Positions 1 to 8,457 of a stretch of 64,000 nucleotides of DNA are shown here, piece by piece. Source of the stretch: CBDAQV01 sp965199335 (GTDB taxonomy: Bacteria > Pseudomonadota > Alphaproteobacteria > CALMVH01); assembly GCA_965199335.1 (NCBI GenBank), contig CBDAQZ010000004.1, positions 496,001-560,000 on the forward strand, written 5' to 3'. Position 1 is the first letter of the stretch. Each line of letters starts with the position of its first letter. The notes beneath the pieces were generated by a model. The model was given only the letters and a program-made list of their open reading frames with translations. It ran no database searches and had not been told where the DNA came from. Made by a program: the position numbers and the translations under genes.

Positions 1-2
1 CG

Positions 3-356
3 CTCAGGCGCGCCCTGCATCCCGCCGGCCTCGACCAGGCTGCCAGCCAATCCGTGTCGCTGCGCCGGTCGTTGCTGACCTGCGCTGCCTTCACCTGGGG
101 CAATCCGCATGTCTACCTCGACACCGTATTGCTGATCGGCAGCCTGTCGCTGCCCTATCACGGGCTGGAGCGCGCCGCCTATTCGGGGGGCGCGATGGCC
201 GCCTCCTATGCCTGGTTCGGCGCCCTGGGTTACGGTGCTGGGTTTCTGGTGCCGCTGTTCCGGCGCCCCGCGACGTGGCGCTTCCTCGACCTTTCCATCG
301 CCCTGGTCATGTGGGCGATCGCCCTGCGGCTGATTTATTCGACGCTTTTCCGATAA
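3..356 (+). CDS. LysE/ArgO-family amino-acid exporter, C-terminal part
   Basis: The reading frame is already open at the left edge, so only the last ~117 residues are present. The segment NPHVYLDTVLLIGS is the conserved motif of the LysE/ArgO family of inner-membrane exporters of basic amino acids, and it is followed by alternating hydrophobic helices ending in a short polar tail. A GTG at 54 lies inside the frame but is unlikely to be the start because the family motif would then sit too near the N-terminus. The substrate cannot be told from this half. Confidence 0.8.
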   Translation, partial: LRRALHPAGLDQAASQSVSLRRSLLTCAAFTWGNPHVYLDTVLLIGSLSLPYHGLERAAYSGGAMAASYAWFGALGYGAGFLVPLFRRPATWRFLDLSIALVMWAIALRLIYSTLFR

Positions 357-481
357 AGCCATTGCGTGTCGGCGCGGCCTTGTCTAAACCCTTGTGCTTC
401 CGCGCGTGTAGCAATACAGGCGCGGGAAACTGTGTGTTCGTCATGCCGCTGTACGCGTAGGCGCGAAAGCGCCTTCACCGA

Positions 482-557
482 AGGGGTGTAGCTCAATTGG
501 TAGAGCGCCGGTCTCCAAAACCGGAGGCTGTGGGTTCGAGCCCCCCCGCCCCTGCCA
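482..557 (+). tRNA. tRNA-Trp (CCA anticodon)
   Basis: The segment folds as a cloverleaf: acceptor AGGGGTG pairs with CGCCCCT, the anticodon stem CCGGT/ACCGG closes the loop CTCCAAA with anticodon CCA at 515-517, and the T-loop GGTTCGAGC is present. The 3' CCA is encoded at 555-557. Its position just upstream of secE-nusG is a common proteobacterial order. Confidence 0.95.
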
Positions 558-604
558 GCTGCAATGACCGACACAAAACGATTTAACGAGGCGAAACGAT
601 CACG

Positions 605-802
605 ATGGCTAGAACGACGCCGGCGCAGTTTGCGCGGCAGGTACGACAGGAAACGGCCAAGATCATCTGGCCCACAAGGCGCGAAACGGTCACCACCACG
701 ATCGTCGTTTTCGTCATGGTGGCGTTTGCCTCGACGTTTTTATTCATTGCCGACCAGCTGATCGCCTTCGCGGTGCGCTGGACACTGGGATTGGGAGCTT
801 AG
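605..802 (+). CDS. secE: Preprotein translocase subunit SecE
   Basis: SecE is the small essential inner-membrane subunit of the SecYEG channel. The 65-residue product has the short single-helix form usual outside gamma-proteobacteria: a basic amphipathic N-terminus with the conserved segment KIIWPTRRE (about residues 19-27), then one membrane helix near residues 33-58. It lies between tRNA-Trp and nusG, three bases before the nusG start, so both are probably cotranscribed. Confidence 0.95.
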   Translation: MARTTPAQFARQVRQETAKIIWPTRRETVTTTIVVFVMVAFASTFLFIADQLIAFAVRWTLGLGA

Positions 803-804
803 CC

Positions 805-1341
805 ATGTCGGCGAAATGGTATGTCGTGCACGTGCACTCGGGTTTCGAAAAGAAGGTCATGCAGGCCATCCAGGAAAAGGCCGAGAAGATGAATATCGCG
901 CACCAGTTCGAGGAGATCATGGTCCCGACCGAGGGCGTGACCGAGATCCGCCGCGGCCAGAAGATCAACACCGAACGCAAGTTCTTCCCCGGCTACGTGC
1001 TGGTCAAGATGGACCTGACCGACGAAAGCTGGCACCTAGTGCGCAACGTCGCCAAGGTCACCAATTTCCTGGGCGGCGGTTCGCGCCCGCAGCCGATATC
1101 GGAATCCGAGGCCGAGCGCCTGATCAGCCAGATGAAAGAGGGCGCGGAGAAGCCGCGCCGTCCGTCGATCACCTACGAGATCGGCGAGAGCGTGCGCGTG
1201 GCCGACGGCCCGTTCACCTCGTTCAACGGCATCGTCGAGGAGGTCGACGAGGAGCGTTCGCGCCTCAAGGTCGCCGTCTCGATCTTCGGCCGCTCCACCC
1301 CTGTCGAGCTGGAATACACCCAGGTCGAAAAGGCGAGCTGA
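805..1341 (+). CDS. nusG: Transcription termination/antitermination factor NusG
   Basis: NusG binds RNA polymerase and links transcription with Rho and with ribosomes. The 178-residue protein shows the N-terminal NGN domain (WYVVHVHSGFEKKV near residue 5 onward, then FFPGYVLVKM) and a C-terminal KOW domain (GPFTSFNGIVEEV, about residues 133-145). Length and order fit the family. It follows secE by two bases and precedes the ribosomal-protein genes rplK and rplA. Confidence 0.97.
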   Translation: MSAKWYVVHVHSGFEKKVMQAIQEKAEKMNIAHQFEEIMVPTEGVTEIRRGQKINTERKFFPGYVLVKMDLTDESWHLVRNVAKVTNFLGGGSRPQPISESEAERLISQMKEGAEKPRRPSITYEIGESVRVADGPFTSFNGIVEEVDEERSRLKVAVSIFGRSTPVELEYTQVEKAS

Positions 1342-1361
1342 CCCTTAGTTTCTTTCACTGT

Positions 1362-1423
1362 CGTGGGAGGTCAGCCATGACCGCACCACGGCGCTTCCGG
1401 GGCCCTGCACAAAGCCGGGCCCC
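1362..1423 (+). promoter_or_regulatory. Paired hairpins in the leader of rplK-rplA
   Basis: Two stem-loops lie between nusG and rplK. In the first, CGTGG...GGTCA (1362-1373) pairs with TGACC...CCACG (1378-1390) around an internal loop. In the second, GGGGCCC (1399-1405) pairs with GGGCCCC (1417-1423). A run of T is absent, so they do not look like terminators. By analogy with L11-L1 operons, where ribosomal protein L1 represses its own mRNA, this may be the feedback site; that role is inferred. Confidence 0.5.
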
Positions 1424-1442
1424 AACATTTGGAGGTTTATAA

Positions 1443-1877
1443 ATGGCACCGAAGAAGATCGTGGGCTTCATCAAGCTCCAGGTCCCGGCCGGAAAGGCGA
1501 ATCCCTCGCCCCCGATCGGTCCTGCGCTTGGACAGAGAGGCCTCAACATCATGGAATTCTGCAAGGCGTTCAACGCCCGCACGCAGGAGATGGAGCCCGG
1601 GATGCCGATCCCGGTCGTCATCACCGCGTTCGCGGACCGGACGTTCAGCTTCGAGATGAAAAGCCCGCCGAACTCCTACTTCCTGATGAAGGCGGCAGGG
1701 ATCGACAAGGGCAGCCAGACGACCGGCACGAAGTCGTCGGGCACGATCAAGCGCTCCCAGATCAAGGAGATCGCAGGCAAGAAAATGCAGGACATGAACG
1801 CAACGACGGTCGAGGGCGCAATGGCGATCCTCGAGGGTTCGGCGCGTTCGATGGGCCTGGAAGTGGTGGAGGGCTAA
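1443..1877 (+). CDS. rplK: 50S ribosomal protein L11
   Basis: L11 is a component of the GTPase-associated centre of the large subunit. The 144-residue product has the N-terminal KLQVPAGKANPSPPIGPALGQ segment and the C-terminal rRNA-binding domain with the motif TKSSGTIKRSQIKEIA. A strong ribosome binding site (TTGGAGG) lies a few bases before the ATG. rplA follows by three bases, forming the usual L11-L1 pair. Confidence 0.98.
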   Translation: MAPKKIVGFIKLQVPAGKANPSPPIGPALGQRGLNIMEFCKAFNARTQEMEPGMPIPVVITAFADRTFSFEMKSPPNSYFLMKAAGIDKGSQTTGTKSSGTIKRSQIKEIAGKKMQDMNATTVEGAMAILEGSARSMGLEVVEG

Positions 1878-1880
1878 ACC

Positions 1881-2579
1881 ATGAACGGAAAACGTTTGAA
1901 GACCGCAAGGGCCACAGTGACGATCGACAAGGTCTACACCGCCGCCGAAGCCGTGAAGCTGGTCAAGAGCAACGCCAAGGCGAAGTTCGACGAGACGGTC
2001 GAGATCTCCATGAACCTGGGCGTCGATCCCAAGCAGAACGACCAGAACGTGCGCGGCATGGTTCAGCTGCCCAACGGCACCGGCAAGGACATCAAGGTTG
2101 CCGTGTTCGCCAAGGGGGACAAGGCTGAAGCGGCAACGGCCGCAGGGGCCGAGTTCGTGGGCGCGGAAGACCTGGCCGACCGTATCCTGGCGGGCGAGAT
2201 GGGCTTCGACCGCGTGATCGCCACGCCGGACATGATGATGGTCGTCGGCAAGCTGGGCAAGGTCCTGGGCCCGCGCGGCCTGATGCCGAACCCGAAGCTG
2301 GGCACCGTTACGCCGAACGTCGTGGAAGCGATCAAGGCGGCCAAGGGCGGCGCGGTCGAATTCCGCGCCGAGAAGGCGGGCATCGTCCACGCCGGCATCG
2401 GCAAGGCCAGCTTCAGCGAGGAACAGCTGCTGGGCAACCTGATCGCCTTCGTCACGGCCGTGAACCGCGCCAAGCCGTCGGGATCGAAGGGCAACTACAT
2501 CAAGAAGGTAGGCCTGTCCTCGACCATGGGCCCGGGCGTCAAGCTGGACCTGCAGGCCCTGCTGGCAGAGGCCGTGTAA
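1881..2579 (+). CDS. rplA: 50S ribosomal protein L1
   Basis: L1 forms the mobile stalk near the ribosomal E site and in many bacteria represses its own operon. The 232-residue length is standard, and the signature VGKLGKVLGPRGLMPNPKLGT is plain. It directly follows rplK and is followed by a clear intrinsic terminator; rplJ-rplL are not next to it, so the L11-L1 unit ends here. Confidence 0.98.
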   Translation: MNGKRLKTARATVTIDKVYTAAEAVKLVKSNAKAKFDETVEISMNLGVDPKQNDQNVRGMVQLPNGTGKDIKVAVFAKGDKAEAATAAGAEFVGAEDLADRILAGEMGFDRVIATPDMMMVVGKLGKVLGPRGLMPNPKLGTVTPNVVEAIKAAKGGAVEFRAEKAGIVHAGIGKASFSEEQLLGNLIAFVTAVNRAKPSGSKGNYIKKVGLSSTMGPGVKLDLQALLAEAV

Positions 2580-2610
2580 CTAACCCCTCCTCTAGTGGGA
2601 GACGGAGCAG

Positions 2611-2637
2611 AAGCCGGGCCGAAAGGTCCGGCTTTTT
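2611..2637 (+). terminator. Intrinsic terminator after rplA
   Basis: GCCGGGCC (2613-2620) and GGTCCGGC (2625-2632) form a stem with a GAAA tetraloop, followed by five T. It ends the secE-nusG-rplK-rplA transcription unit. Confidence 0.9.
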
Positions 2638-2652
2638 GCTTTTGGCGTCTGC

Positions 2653-2699
2653 AAAAAGGAGCGTTTTTGCCGGAACGACCCCATGTACAGTAGCCATGT
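2653..2699 (+). repeat. 47-bp dispersed repeat, copy 1
   Basis: This stretch recurs at 28538-28584 with one mismatch. It contains an AAAAA...TTTTT inverted repeat, then TTTTTGCCGGAACGACC and a short imperfect palindrome CATGTAC-A-GTAgcCATG. Both copies lie just after an operon end and upstream of a codirectional gene. The role is unknown; a shared regulatory site or a small repeat family are both possible. Confidence 0.75.
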
Positions 2700-2811
2700 A
2701 TCTGATTCTGCAGGACTAAAAAGTGCGATTCGACAGCAAGGCCCGGAGTGCCGGCGACGGGTGCTTGTCTATGATCCCGATAACGGAGATATTGAGACAA
2801 GGACGCATGCC

Positions 2812-3885
2812 ATGCCCGACTTACGAACCACCCAGCCGCCCATAACCCGCGATCCGCGCTGGGACAGCATTGTGGCGCGCGATGCCGATGCCGATGGCCG
2901 GTTCTGGTATTCGGTGCTGACGACCGGCGTCTATTGCCGGCCCTCCTGCCCGTCGCGCATGGCCAGGCCTGAAAATGTGACCATCCACGCCACGCTAGCC
3001 GAGGCACAGGCGACGGGATACCGCCCGTGCCGCCGCTGCAACCCGCAGGGGCTGTCGGTTGCGGCGGAGAATGCCGCGCTGGTCGTCAAGGCCTGCCGCC
3101 TGATCGAAGCGGCGGAAGACGTGCCCAGTTTGAACGAACTGGCCGAGGCCGCGCAGCTCAGCCCGCACTACTTCCACCGGCTGTTCAAAAGCGTCACCGG
3201 CGTCACGCCCCGCGCCTATGCCATGGCGCACCGCGCGGCGCGCGTGCGGCAGGGGCTGACGACGGACCGGACGGTGACCCAGGCGCTGCACCAGGCGGGC
3301 TTCGCCTCCAGCGGCCGGTTCTACGAGGCAGCGCCGGGCATGCTGGGCATGAGCCCCGGCCGCTACCGCGCCGGCGCCCCGGGCGAAACCCTGCATTTCG
3401 CCATAGGACAGTGCTCGCTGGGCGCGATCCTGGTCGCCTCCAGCGCCAAGGGGGTGGTGGCGATCCTGATCGGCGACGACCCGGACGCCCTGGCCCGCGA
3501 CCTGCAGGACCGGTTCAGGCACGCGCAGCTGGTCGGCGCGGATGCCGGCTACGAAATGCTGGTGGCAAAGGCGATCGGCCTGGTCGAAACGCCCGGCACC
3601 GGGCTGGACCTGCCGCTGGACATTCGCGGCACCAGCTTCCAGCAGAAGGTATGGCAGGCGTTGCGGCAGGTACCGGTGGGCCGGACCGCAACCTACAGCC
3701 AGATCGCGGCCAGTATCGGCGCGCCGGGGTCGGTCCGCGCCGTGGCGGGCGCCTGCGCCGCGAACCCGCTGGCAATCGCCATACCCTGCCACCGCGTCGT
3801 GCGCACCGATGGGAGCCTGTCGGGCTATCGCTGGGGCGTGGAACGCAAGCGGGCGCTGATAGAGCGGGAGGCGGCTACGGGGTGA
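2812..3885 (+). CDS. ada: Bifunctional Ada: methylphosphotriester/O6-methylguanine repair and regulator
   Basis: Ada transfers methyl groups from alkylated DNA to its own cysteines and activates the adaptive response. In this 357-residue protein the N-terminal zinc site has Cys42, Cys46, Cys73 and Cys76 (CRPSC, CRRC), matching the four ligands of E. coli Ada. An AraC-type helix-turn-helix segment follows (about residues 95-190), then the methyltransferase domain with active-site IPCHRV (Cys326). The start at 2812 was chosen because AAGGAC lies 8 bases upstream and the length matches the family; longer frames begin upstream without support. Confidence 0.93.
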   Translation: MPDLRTTQPPITRDPRWDSIVARDADADGRFWYSVLTTGVYCRPSCPSRMARPENVTIHATLAEAQATGYRPCRRCNPQGLSVAAENAALVVKACRLIEAAEDVPSLNELAEAAQLSPHYFHRLFKSVTGVTPRAYAMAHRAARVRQGLTTDRTVTQALHQAGFASSGRFYEAAPGMLGMSPGRYRAGAPGETLHFAIGQCSLGAILVASSAKGVVAILIGDDPDALARDLQDRFRHAQLVGADAGYEMLVAKAIGLVETPGTGLDLPLDIRGTSFQQKVWQALRQVPVGRTATYSQIAASIGAPGSVRAVAGACAANPLAIAIPCHRVVRTDGSLSGYRWGVERKRALIEREAATG

Positions 3886-4330
3886 CGTGGAGTGCGTATT
3901 GCCCCGATCCCATCGGATCCTCGGGCGCGTGCACGCCATAGACGACATCCAGGAAGATTGTCCCGTTCGGCGCCTTCAGCGCCGACGGCAATGCCGTCAA
4001 AACCCCGTTCCGGAAAGTCACGGTCCTGCCCCGGTCGGTCACTGCAAGCTCGGGGGAGGTGGTAACGTCGGTGGTTTTTCCCGAAACGTCGGTCGCCGAG
4101 ACGACAATCGTATTCGGTGTACCGACGGCGACCTCGGGAATCCCGGGATTTGCTACCATGCCGTCGTTTTCTGTCAGAATGGCGCCGTTCAATGTGACGG
4201 TGAGCCTGTACTCGGGATAGGCTCTTTCACCGCTGGCCGCTTTGTATGAGACCAGCACCAGAAGAAAAGCCAATGCGCTTGGCCGCAAGCTATCCATCAG
4301 ACCGGAAACAGTCTTCTGATCGATTTTCAT
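3875..4330 (-). CDS. Unrecognised exported or membrane-anchored protein downstream of leuS
   Basis: The 151-residue product has a hydrophobic segment near residues 16-33 (SALAFLLVLVSYKAA) that could be a signal or anchor. The remainder is beta-rich with Thr/Val-rich repeats reminiscent of an Ig-like fold, but no family is recognised. The start at 4330 is chosen because GGAGG lies 8 bases before it; a longer version would begin inside a palindromic repeat. In many alphaproteobacteria lptE follows leuS, but no lipobox or LptE motif is visible here. Its end overlaps the ada end by 11 bases, convergently. Confidence 0.6.
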   Translation of the reverse strand: MKIDQKTVSGLMDSLRPSALAFLLVLVSYKAASGERAYPEYRLTVTLNGAILTENDGMVANPGIPEVAVGTPNTIVVSATDVSGKTTDVTTSPELAVTDRGRTVTFRNGVLTALPSALKAPNGTIFLDVVYGVHAPEDPMGSGQYALHVTP

Positions 4331-4350
4331 CCTATGCCTCCGTCGAAAGG

Positions 4351-4376
4351 GATCCCGGATCAAGTCCGGGATGACA
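4351..4376. repeat. Dispersed palindromic element (ATCCCGGA...TCCGGGAT)
   Basis: The inverted repeat ATCCCGGA-TCAAG-TCCGGGAT followed by GACAG resembles the short palindromic element scattered between genes in many alphaproteobacterial genomes. It sits directly after leuS. A half-site of the same type (GATCCGGGATGAC) occurs at 23740-23752. It may act as a weak terminator or be a passive small repeat. Confidence 0.65.
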
Positions 4377-4390
4377 GCTATGCGATCGGC

Positions 4391-6988
4391 CTAAACCACG
4401 ATATTCACGATTCGGTTCGGTACCACGATCACCTTCTTCGGCGTCTTTCCGTCCAGGAATTTCTGCACGTTCTCGTCGGCCAGGGCCTCGGCCTCGACCA
4501 CGTCGCTGGCGGTGTCGCGCGTCATGTTGATCGTGCCGCGCAGCTTGCCGTTGACCTGTACCGCTATCGTCACAGTGTTCGACACCAGCAGGGTCTCGTC
4601 GAATTCCGGCCACAGCTCCTCCACCAGCAGCGTGGCGTGGCCGAGGCGCTGCCATAGCTCTTCGGCCAGATGCGGCATGATCGGGCCGATCATCTTGACC
4701 AGCGCCTTGATCGCCTCGTCCAGCGCCGAGGCGCTGGCTTTGGCCAGGTGGTCCTCCAGCACGTTCGACAATGTGCGGATGCGGGCGACGGCAGCGTTGA
4801 AGCGGAACTTGTCGATGTCGTCGGCGACGCCGGCGATGGCGCGGTGTACCGCCTCGCGCAGGATCTGGTCGGCATCCGAGCTTGCAGGCGCGGTTTCGAT
4901 CCGCGCGGCGAGGTTGTTGACCAGCCGCCACAGCCGGCCGACATAGCGCCACGAGCCCTCGACCCCGGCCTCCGTCCATTCGCCGTCGCGCTCGGGCGGG
5001 CTGTCGGACAGGATGAACAGGCGGATCGCGTCGGCGCCGTACTTCTCGACGATGATGTTGGGATCGACCACGTTGCGCTTGGACTTCGACATCTTCTCGA
5101 TGCGGCCGATCGTCGCCGGCGTGTTGTCGCTGGCGCGGACCAGCGCGCCGTCGTCGGTCTTCACGACCTCGTCCGGCTGCAGCCACTTGCCGTCCTGGTC
5201 CTTGTAGGTGGCGTGGGTCAGCATGCCGAGCGTGAACAGGGCGGAGAAAGGCTCGTCCGGCCCGTCGATGAAGCCGGTGTCGCGCAACGCGCGCATGAAG
5301 AAACGCGAATACAGCAAATGCAGCACCGCATGCTCGATGCCGCCGACATACTGGTCGACGCCCATCCAGTACCCGGCCTTGGCGCGGTCGAACGGCTGAT
5401 GCTCCTCGTGCGGCGAACAGAAGCGCAGGAAATACCACGAGCTGTCCATGAAGGTGTCGAACGTGTCGGTCTCGCGCGTGGCCGGCTGGTGGCAGCTGGG
5501 GCAGGCGACATGCTTCCAGGTCGGATGGCGGTCCAGCGGATTGCCGGGCATGTCGAAGGTCACGTCCATCGGCAACGTCACCGGCAGCTGGCCCTCGGGT
5601 ACCGGCACCACGCCGCAGCTCTTGCAATGGATGATCGGGATGGGGCAGCCCCAGTAGCGCTGGCGCGATATGCCCCAGTCGCGCAGGCGCCACACGACCG
5701 TGCCCTGTCCCTGCCCCATCGCCTCGATCCGGCTTATGGCTTCGGCCTTGGCGTCCTCGATGCTCATGCCGTCCAGGAAGTCGGAATGCGCCAGCCTGCC
5801 CGGGCCGGTATAGGCTTCCAGATCGATTGTATAGAGGGCCGGGTCGGCGCTTTCCGGTACGACCACGGGCTTGACCGGCAGATCGTATTTACGCGCGAAA
5901 TCCAGGTCGCGCTGGTCGTGCGCGGGGCAGCCGAAGATCGCGCCGGTGCCGTATTCCATCAGCACGAAATTGGCGACGTAGACCGGCAGTTCCCAGGTGG
6001 GGTCGAAGGGATGCTTCGCCTTCAGCCCGGTGTCAAACCCCAGCTTCTCGGCGGTCTCGAGCGTCGCGGTCGCGGTGCCCATGCGCCGGCAATCGGCAAT
6101 GAAGACGGTCAGTCCCTCACTGGTCGCGGCGATCTCCTTGGCCAGCGGATGATCGGGGGAGATCGCCAGGAACGAGGCGCCGAACAGCGTGTCCGGCCTT
6201 GTGGTATAGACCTCGATGCCGTCGGCGCGTTCGGACAGCGCCCATGTCATGCGCAGGCCGGTCGAGCGTCCGATCCAGTTCTCCTGCATCGTGCGGACGC
6301 GCTCGGGCCAGCGGTCCAGCGTCTTGATCGCCTCCAGCAGGTCGTCGGCATAGTCGGTGATACGCAGCATCCACTGCTCCAGCTCGCGCCGCTCGATCAG
6401 CGCGCCCGAGCGCCAGCCGCGGCCCTCGATCACCTGCTCGTTCGCCAGGACGGTGTTGTCGATCGGGTCCCAGTTGACGAAGGTCTTCTTACGGTAGGCG
6501 AGGCCGGCCTTCTGGAAGGCCAGGAACATGCGCTGCTGGTGCTTGTAGTAGCTCGGTTCGCAACTGGCGAATTCGCGCGTCCAATCGATGGCGAAGCCGA
6601 TGCTCTTGAACTGCTGGCGCATCGCCGGGATGTTCGAGCGGGTCCATTCCGCCGGGTGGATGCCGCGCTCCAGCGCCGCATTCTCGGCCGGCAGACCGAA
6701 GGCGTCCCAGCCCATCGGGTGCAGCACGTTGTAGCCCTGCGCGCGGCGGAAGCGGGCGAAGATGTCGCACAGCGTCCAGTTCTTGACGTGGCCCATATGC
6801 ATGAGGCCCGACGGGTAGGGAAACATGCCGAGCACATAGGATTTCTTGACGCCCGACTTTTCCGTGGCGACGAAGCTGCCGCGTTCTTCCCACAATTTCT
6901 GCCATTTGGCTTCCACGGCGCGGAAATTGTAGCGCTCGATCTCGGGGGTGGTGTCGGTTTTGTTGTCGCTGGCGTCCATCCGGTTCAC
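4391..6988 (-). CDS. leuS: Leucyl-tRNA synthetase
   Basis: A class I aminoacyl-tRNA synthetase charging tRNA-Leu. The 865-residue protein shows the HIGH-type motif as HMGH (residues 64-67), the editing-domain region in its middle, and KMSKS near residue 632. Length is normal. The GTG at 6988 overlaps the stop of the upstream lipoprotein gene (GTGA), suggesting translational coupling; an in-frame ATG at 6979 is an alternative start three codons later. Confidence 0.97.
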   Translation of the reverse strand: MNRMDASDNKTDTTPEIERYNFRAVEAKWQKLWEERGSFVATEKSGVKKSYVLGMFPYPSGLMHMGHVKNWTLCDIFARFRRAQGYNVLHPMGWDAFGLPAENAALERGIHPAEWTRSNIPAMRQQFKSIGFAIDWTREFASCEPSYYKHQQRMFLAFQKAGLAYRKKTFVNWDPIDNTVLANEQVIEGRGWRSGALIERRELEQWMLRITDYADDLLEAIKTLDRWPERVRTMQENWIGRSTGLRMTWALSERADGIEVYTTRPDTLFGASFLAISPDHPLAKEIAATSEGLTVFIADCRRMGTATATLETAEKLGFDTGLKAKHPFDPTWELPVYVANFVLMEYGTGAIFGCPAHDQRDLDFARKYDLPVKPVVVPESADPALYTIDLEAYTGPGRLAHSDFLDGMSIEDAKAEAISRIEAMGQGQGTVVWRLRDWGISRQRYWGCPIPIIHCKSCGVVPVPEGQLPVTLPMDVTFDMPGNPLDRHPTWKHVACPSCHQPATRETDTFDTFMDSSWYFLRFCSPHEEHQPFDRAKAGYWMGVDQYVGGIEHAVLHLLYSRFFMRALRDTGFIDGPDEPFSALFTLGMLTHATYKDQDGKWLQPDEVVKTDDGALVRASDNTPATIGRIEKMSKSKRNVVDPNIIVEKYGADAIRLFILSDSPPERDGEWTEAGVEGSWRYVGRLWRLVNNLAARIETAPASSDADQILREAVHRAIAGVADDIDKFRFNAAVARIRTLSNVLEDHLAKASASALDEAIKALVKMIGPIMPHLAEELWQRLGHATLLVEELWPEFDETLLVSNTVTIAVQVNGKLRGTINMTRDTASDVVEAEALADENVQKFLDGKTPKKVIVVPNRIVNIVV

Positions 6989-7407
6989 TTACCGTCAATT
7001 TGGCCGCTGTGCAATTGCTGGGCATAGGCGCCGATCACACGTTCGAGACGCGCGGCGATGGCGGGATCGGATGCGACCTCCTGCCAGTCGTCGCCCGCTT
7101 GCACCTCGCGCCGCACGCCGACATGGACGGCGGTGGAATAGGGCCGGGCATAGTCCAGCGCGATGGCGATCCTGAAACGCTGCGTGGCATCGCCATGCGG
7201 GGCGCCCCAGGTGGTTTCCACCGTGCCCTCGACGGGGTCGGTTGCCTGCAGGGGCAGGAAGTCCACCGTCTCGCGCGCTGCCTGCCACAGATCGGCGTCG
7301 AACGGGATCGGCGCGGCGAGGCCCGATTGCGGCAGCGGGGGCCGGGAGCCGCCACAGGCCGCAAGCACGAAGATCGCAGCCAGCGCTGGTAAATTCCGCA
7401 ACATCAC
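6985..7407 (-). CDS. DUF3576-type lipoprotein
   Basis: The 140-residue product starts with a lipoprotein signal ending in LAAC (about residues 15-18), which predicts lipid attachment and envelope location. The body (LWQAARETVDFLPL...DPVEGTVETTWG...RFRI) matches the pattern of the DUF3576 family, which commonly precedes leuS in alphaproteobacteria. Function is unknown. It overlaps leuS by four bases. Its start is only 13 bases from the divergent YggS-type gene, so both promoters must overlap neighbouring coding sequence. Confidence 0.8.
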   Translation of the reverse strand: MMLRNLPALAAIFVLAACGGSRPPLPQSGLAAPIPFDADLWQAARETVDFLPLQATDPVEGTVETTWGAPHGDATQRFRIAIALDYARPYSTAVHVGVRREVQAGDDWQEVASDPAIAARLERVIGAYAQQLHSGQIDGK

Positions 7408-7420
7408 ATACTTTCAGATC

Positions 7421-8086
7421 ATGTCCCCTGTCGCCGAAAACCTTATAGCGGTCCGCCGCCGCTTGGAAGCGGCAGCTGCCGCCAGCGGGCGCAGCGCCAA
7501 CAGCATAACCCTGCTGGCGGTCAGCAAGCTGCAACCGGCGGCGCAGATCCAGGCGGCGCTGGCGGCGGGACAGCGCGTCTTCGGCGAGAACCGGGTGCAG
7601 GAGGCGCAGAAGAAATTTCCGGCGTTACGCGACCGCTATCCCGACCTGAAATTGCACCTGATCGGGCCGTTGCAGACCAACAAGGTCAAGCAGGCGGTCG
7701 CTCTGTTCGATGCCATCCACAGCGTCGACCGGCCGAAGCTGGCCGAAGCGCTGGGGCAGGAGATGCGGGCGCAGAAGAAACAGGCGGCCTGTTTCATAGA
7801 GGTCAATATCGGGCACGAGGCGCAGAAGGCGGGCATAGCGCCCGCGGATGTCGACGCCTTTCTGGTGCTGTGCAAGGAAAGCTATTGCCTGCCCGTCGCC
7901 GGGCTGATGTGCATCCCGCCCGTCGGCAGCGATCCAAGGCCGTATTTCGACGAGCTGGCCGAGCTGGCGCGGCGGTGCCGCGTGTCGTGCCTCAGCATGG
8001 GGATGAGCGGGGATTTCGAGATCGCCGTCGCGGCGGGAGCGACGCATGTGCGCGTCGGTACGGCGATTTTCGGCGACCGGGTCTAG
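7421..8086 (+). CDS. YggS/PROSC-family PLP-binding homeostasis protein
   Basis: The family binds pyridoxal phosphate without known enzymatic activity and balances vitamin B6 and amino-acid pools. The 221-residue product has LLAVSKLQP with the PLP lysine (Lys36), FGENRVQEAQ, HLIGPLQTNK, and the phosphate-binding C-terminus LSMGMSGDFEIAVAAGATHVRVGTAIFG. The ATG at 7421 begins at the usual distance from the PLP lysine; earlier in-frame ATGs lie inside the divergent lipoprotein gene. Confidence 0.93.
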   Translation: MSPVAENLIAVRRRLEAAAAASGRSANSITLLAVSKLQPAAQIQAALAAGQRVFGENRVQEAQKKFPALRDRYPDLKLHLIGPLQTNKVKQAVALFDAIHSVDRPKLAEALGQEMRAQKKQAACFIEVNIGHEAQKAGIAPADVDAFLVLCKESYCLPVAGLMCIPPVGSDPRPYFDELAELARRCRVSCLSMGMSGDFEIAVAAGATHVRVGTAIFGDRV

Positions 8087-8307
8087 ACCAGGATATCGCG
8101 GATCTGACCGCGCGTCGTCTGGCTCGGCACCGTGGCCGATGGATCGCGGCGCGCCTGACCCTGGGCGGGACGGCCCCTGTTGTCCCGGCGTTGCGGCGAG
8201 CCGTTGCGCGGGGCAACGCCGGTGACGGTCGCAACGGTGTAGGCATCCGTCTCAACGGAGGCGGGTGCGCTCAAGGCCGGGTTAAGAGTCACGGTTAAGA
8301 ATGACAT
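8083..8307 (-). CDS. Possible small protein, unrecognised
   Basis: A 74-residue frame convergent with the YggS-type gene and overlapping its stop by four bases. It starts MSFLTVTLNPALSAP and becomes Arg/Gln-rich toward the C-terminus. No domain is visible, and high GC makes chance frames likely. It is kept because it fills an otherwise empty 370-bp gap before the flagellin terminator and has an ATG start. Confidence 0.35.
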   Translation of the reverse strand: MSFLTVTLNPALSAPASVETDAYTVATVTGVAPRNGSPQRRDNRGRPAQGQARRDPSATVPSQTTRGQIRDILV

Positions 8308-8375
8308 AAAATGAATGTAGCATTTACTATAAACGAAAGCAAAGCTTTTCGCCGGTTTCGGCCCGTTCAGGTCAT

Positions 8376-8413
8376 AAAAAAAACCAGGCCCCCGAAGGAG
8401 CCTGGTTCTTTTG
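8376..8413 (-). terminator. Intrinsic terminator of flagellin gene 1
   Basis: CCAGGC...GCCTGG with inner pairs forms a hairpin around CGAA, flanked by A8 on the left and TTCTTTT on the right. Read on the minus strand it is a stem followed by a T-run just after the flagellin stop. The same terminator is duplicated at 10211-10246. Confidence 0.9.
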
Positions 8414-8457
8414 TTTCGACGTTTGCCGGTTCGGACCCGGCCGTTGTCGTTTCCGGA

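Noticed and set aside
4670..7027. Long plus-strand open frame opposite leuS
   Set aside because: High GC keeps the antisense frame open; the translation is Arg/Ala/Gly-rich without any domain and leuS explains the region fully.
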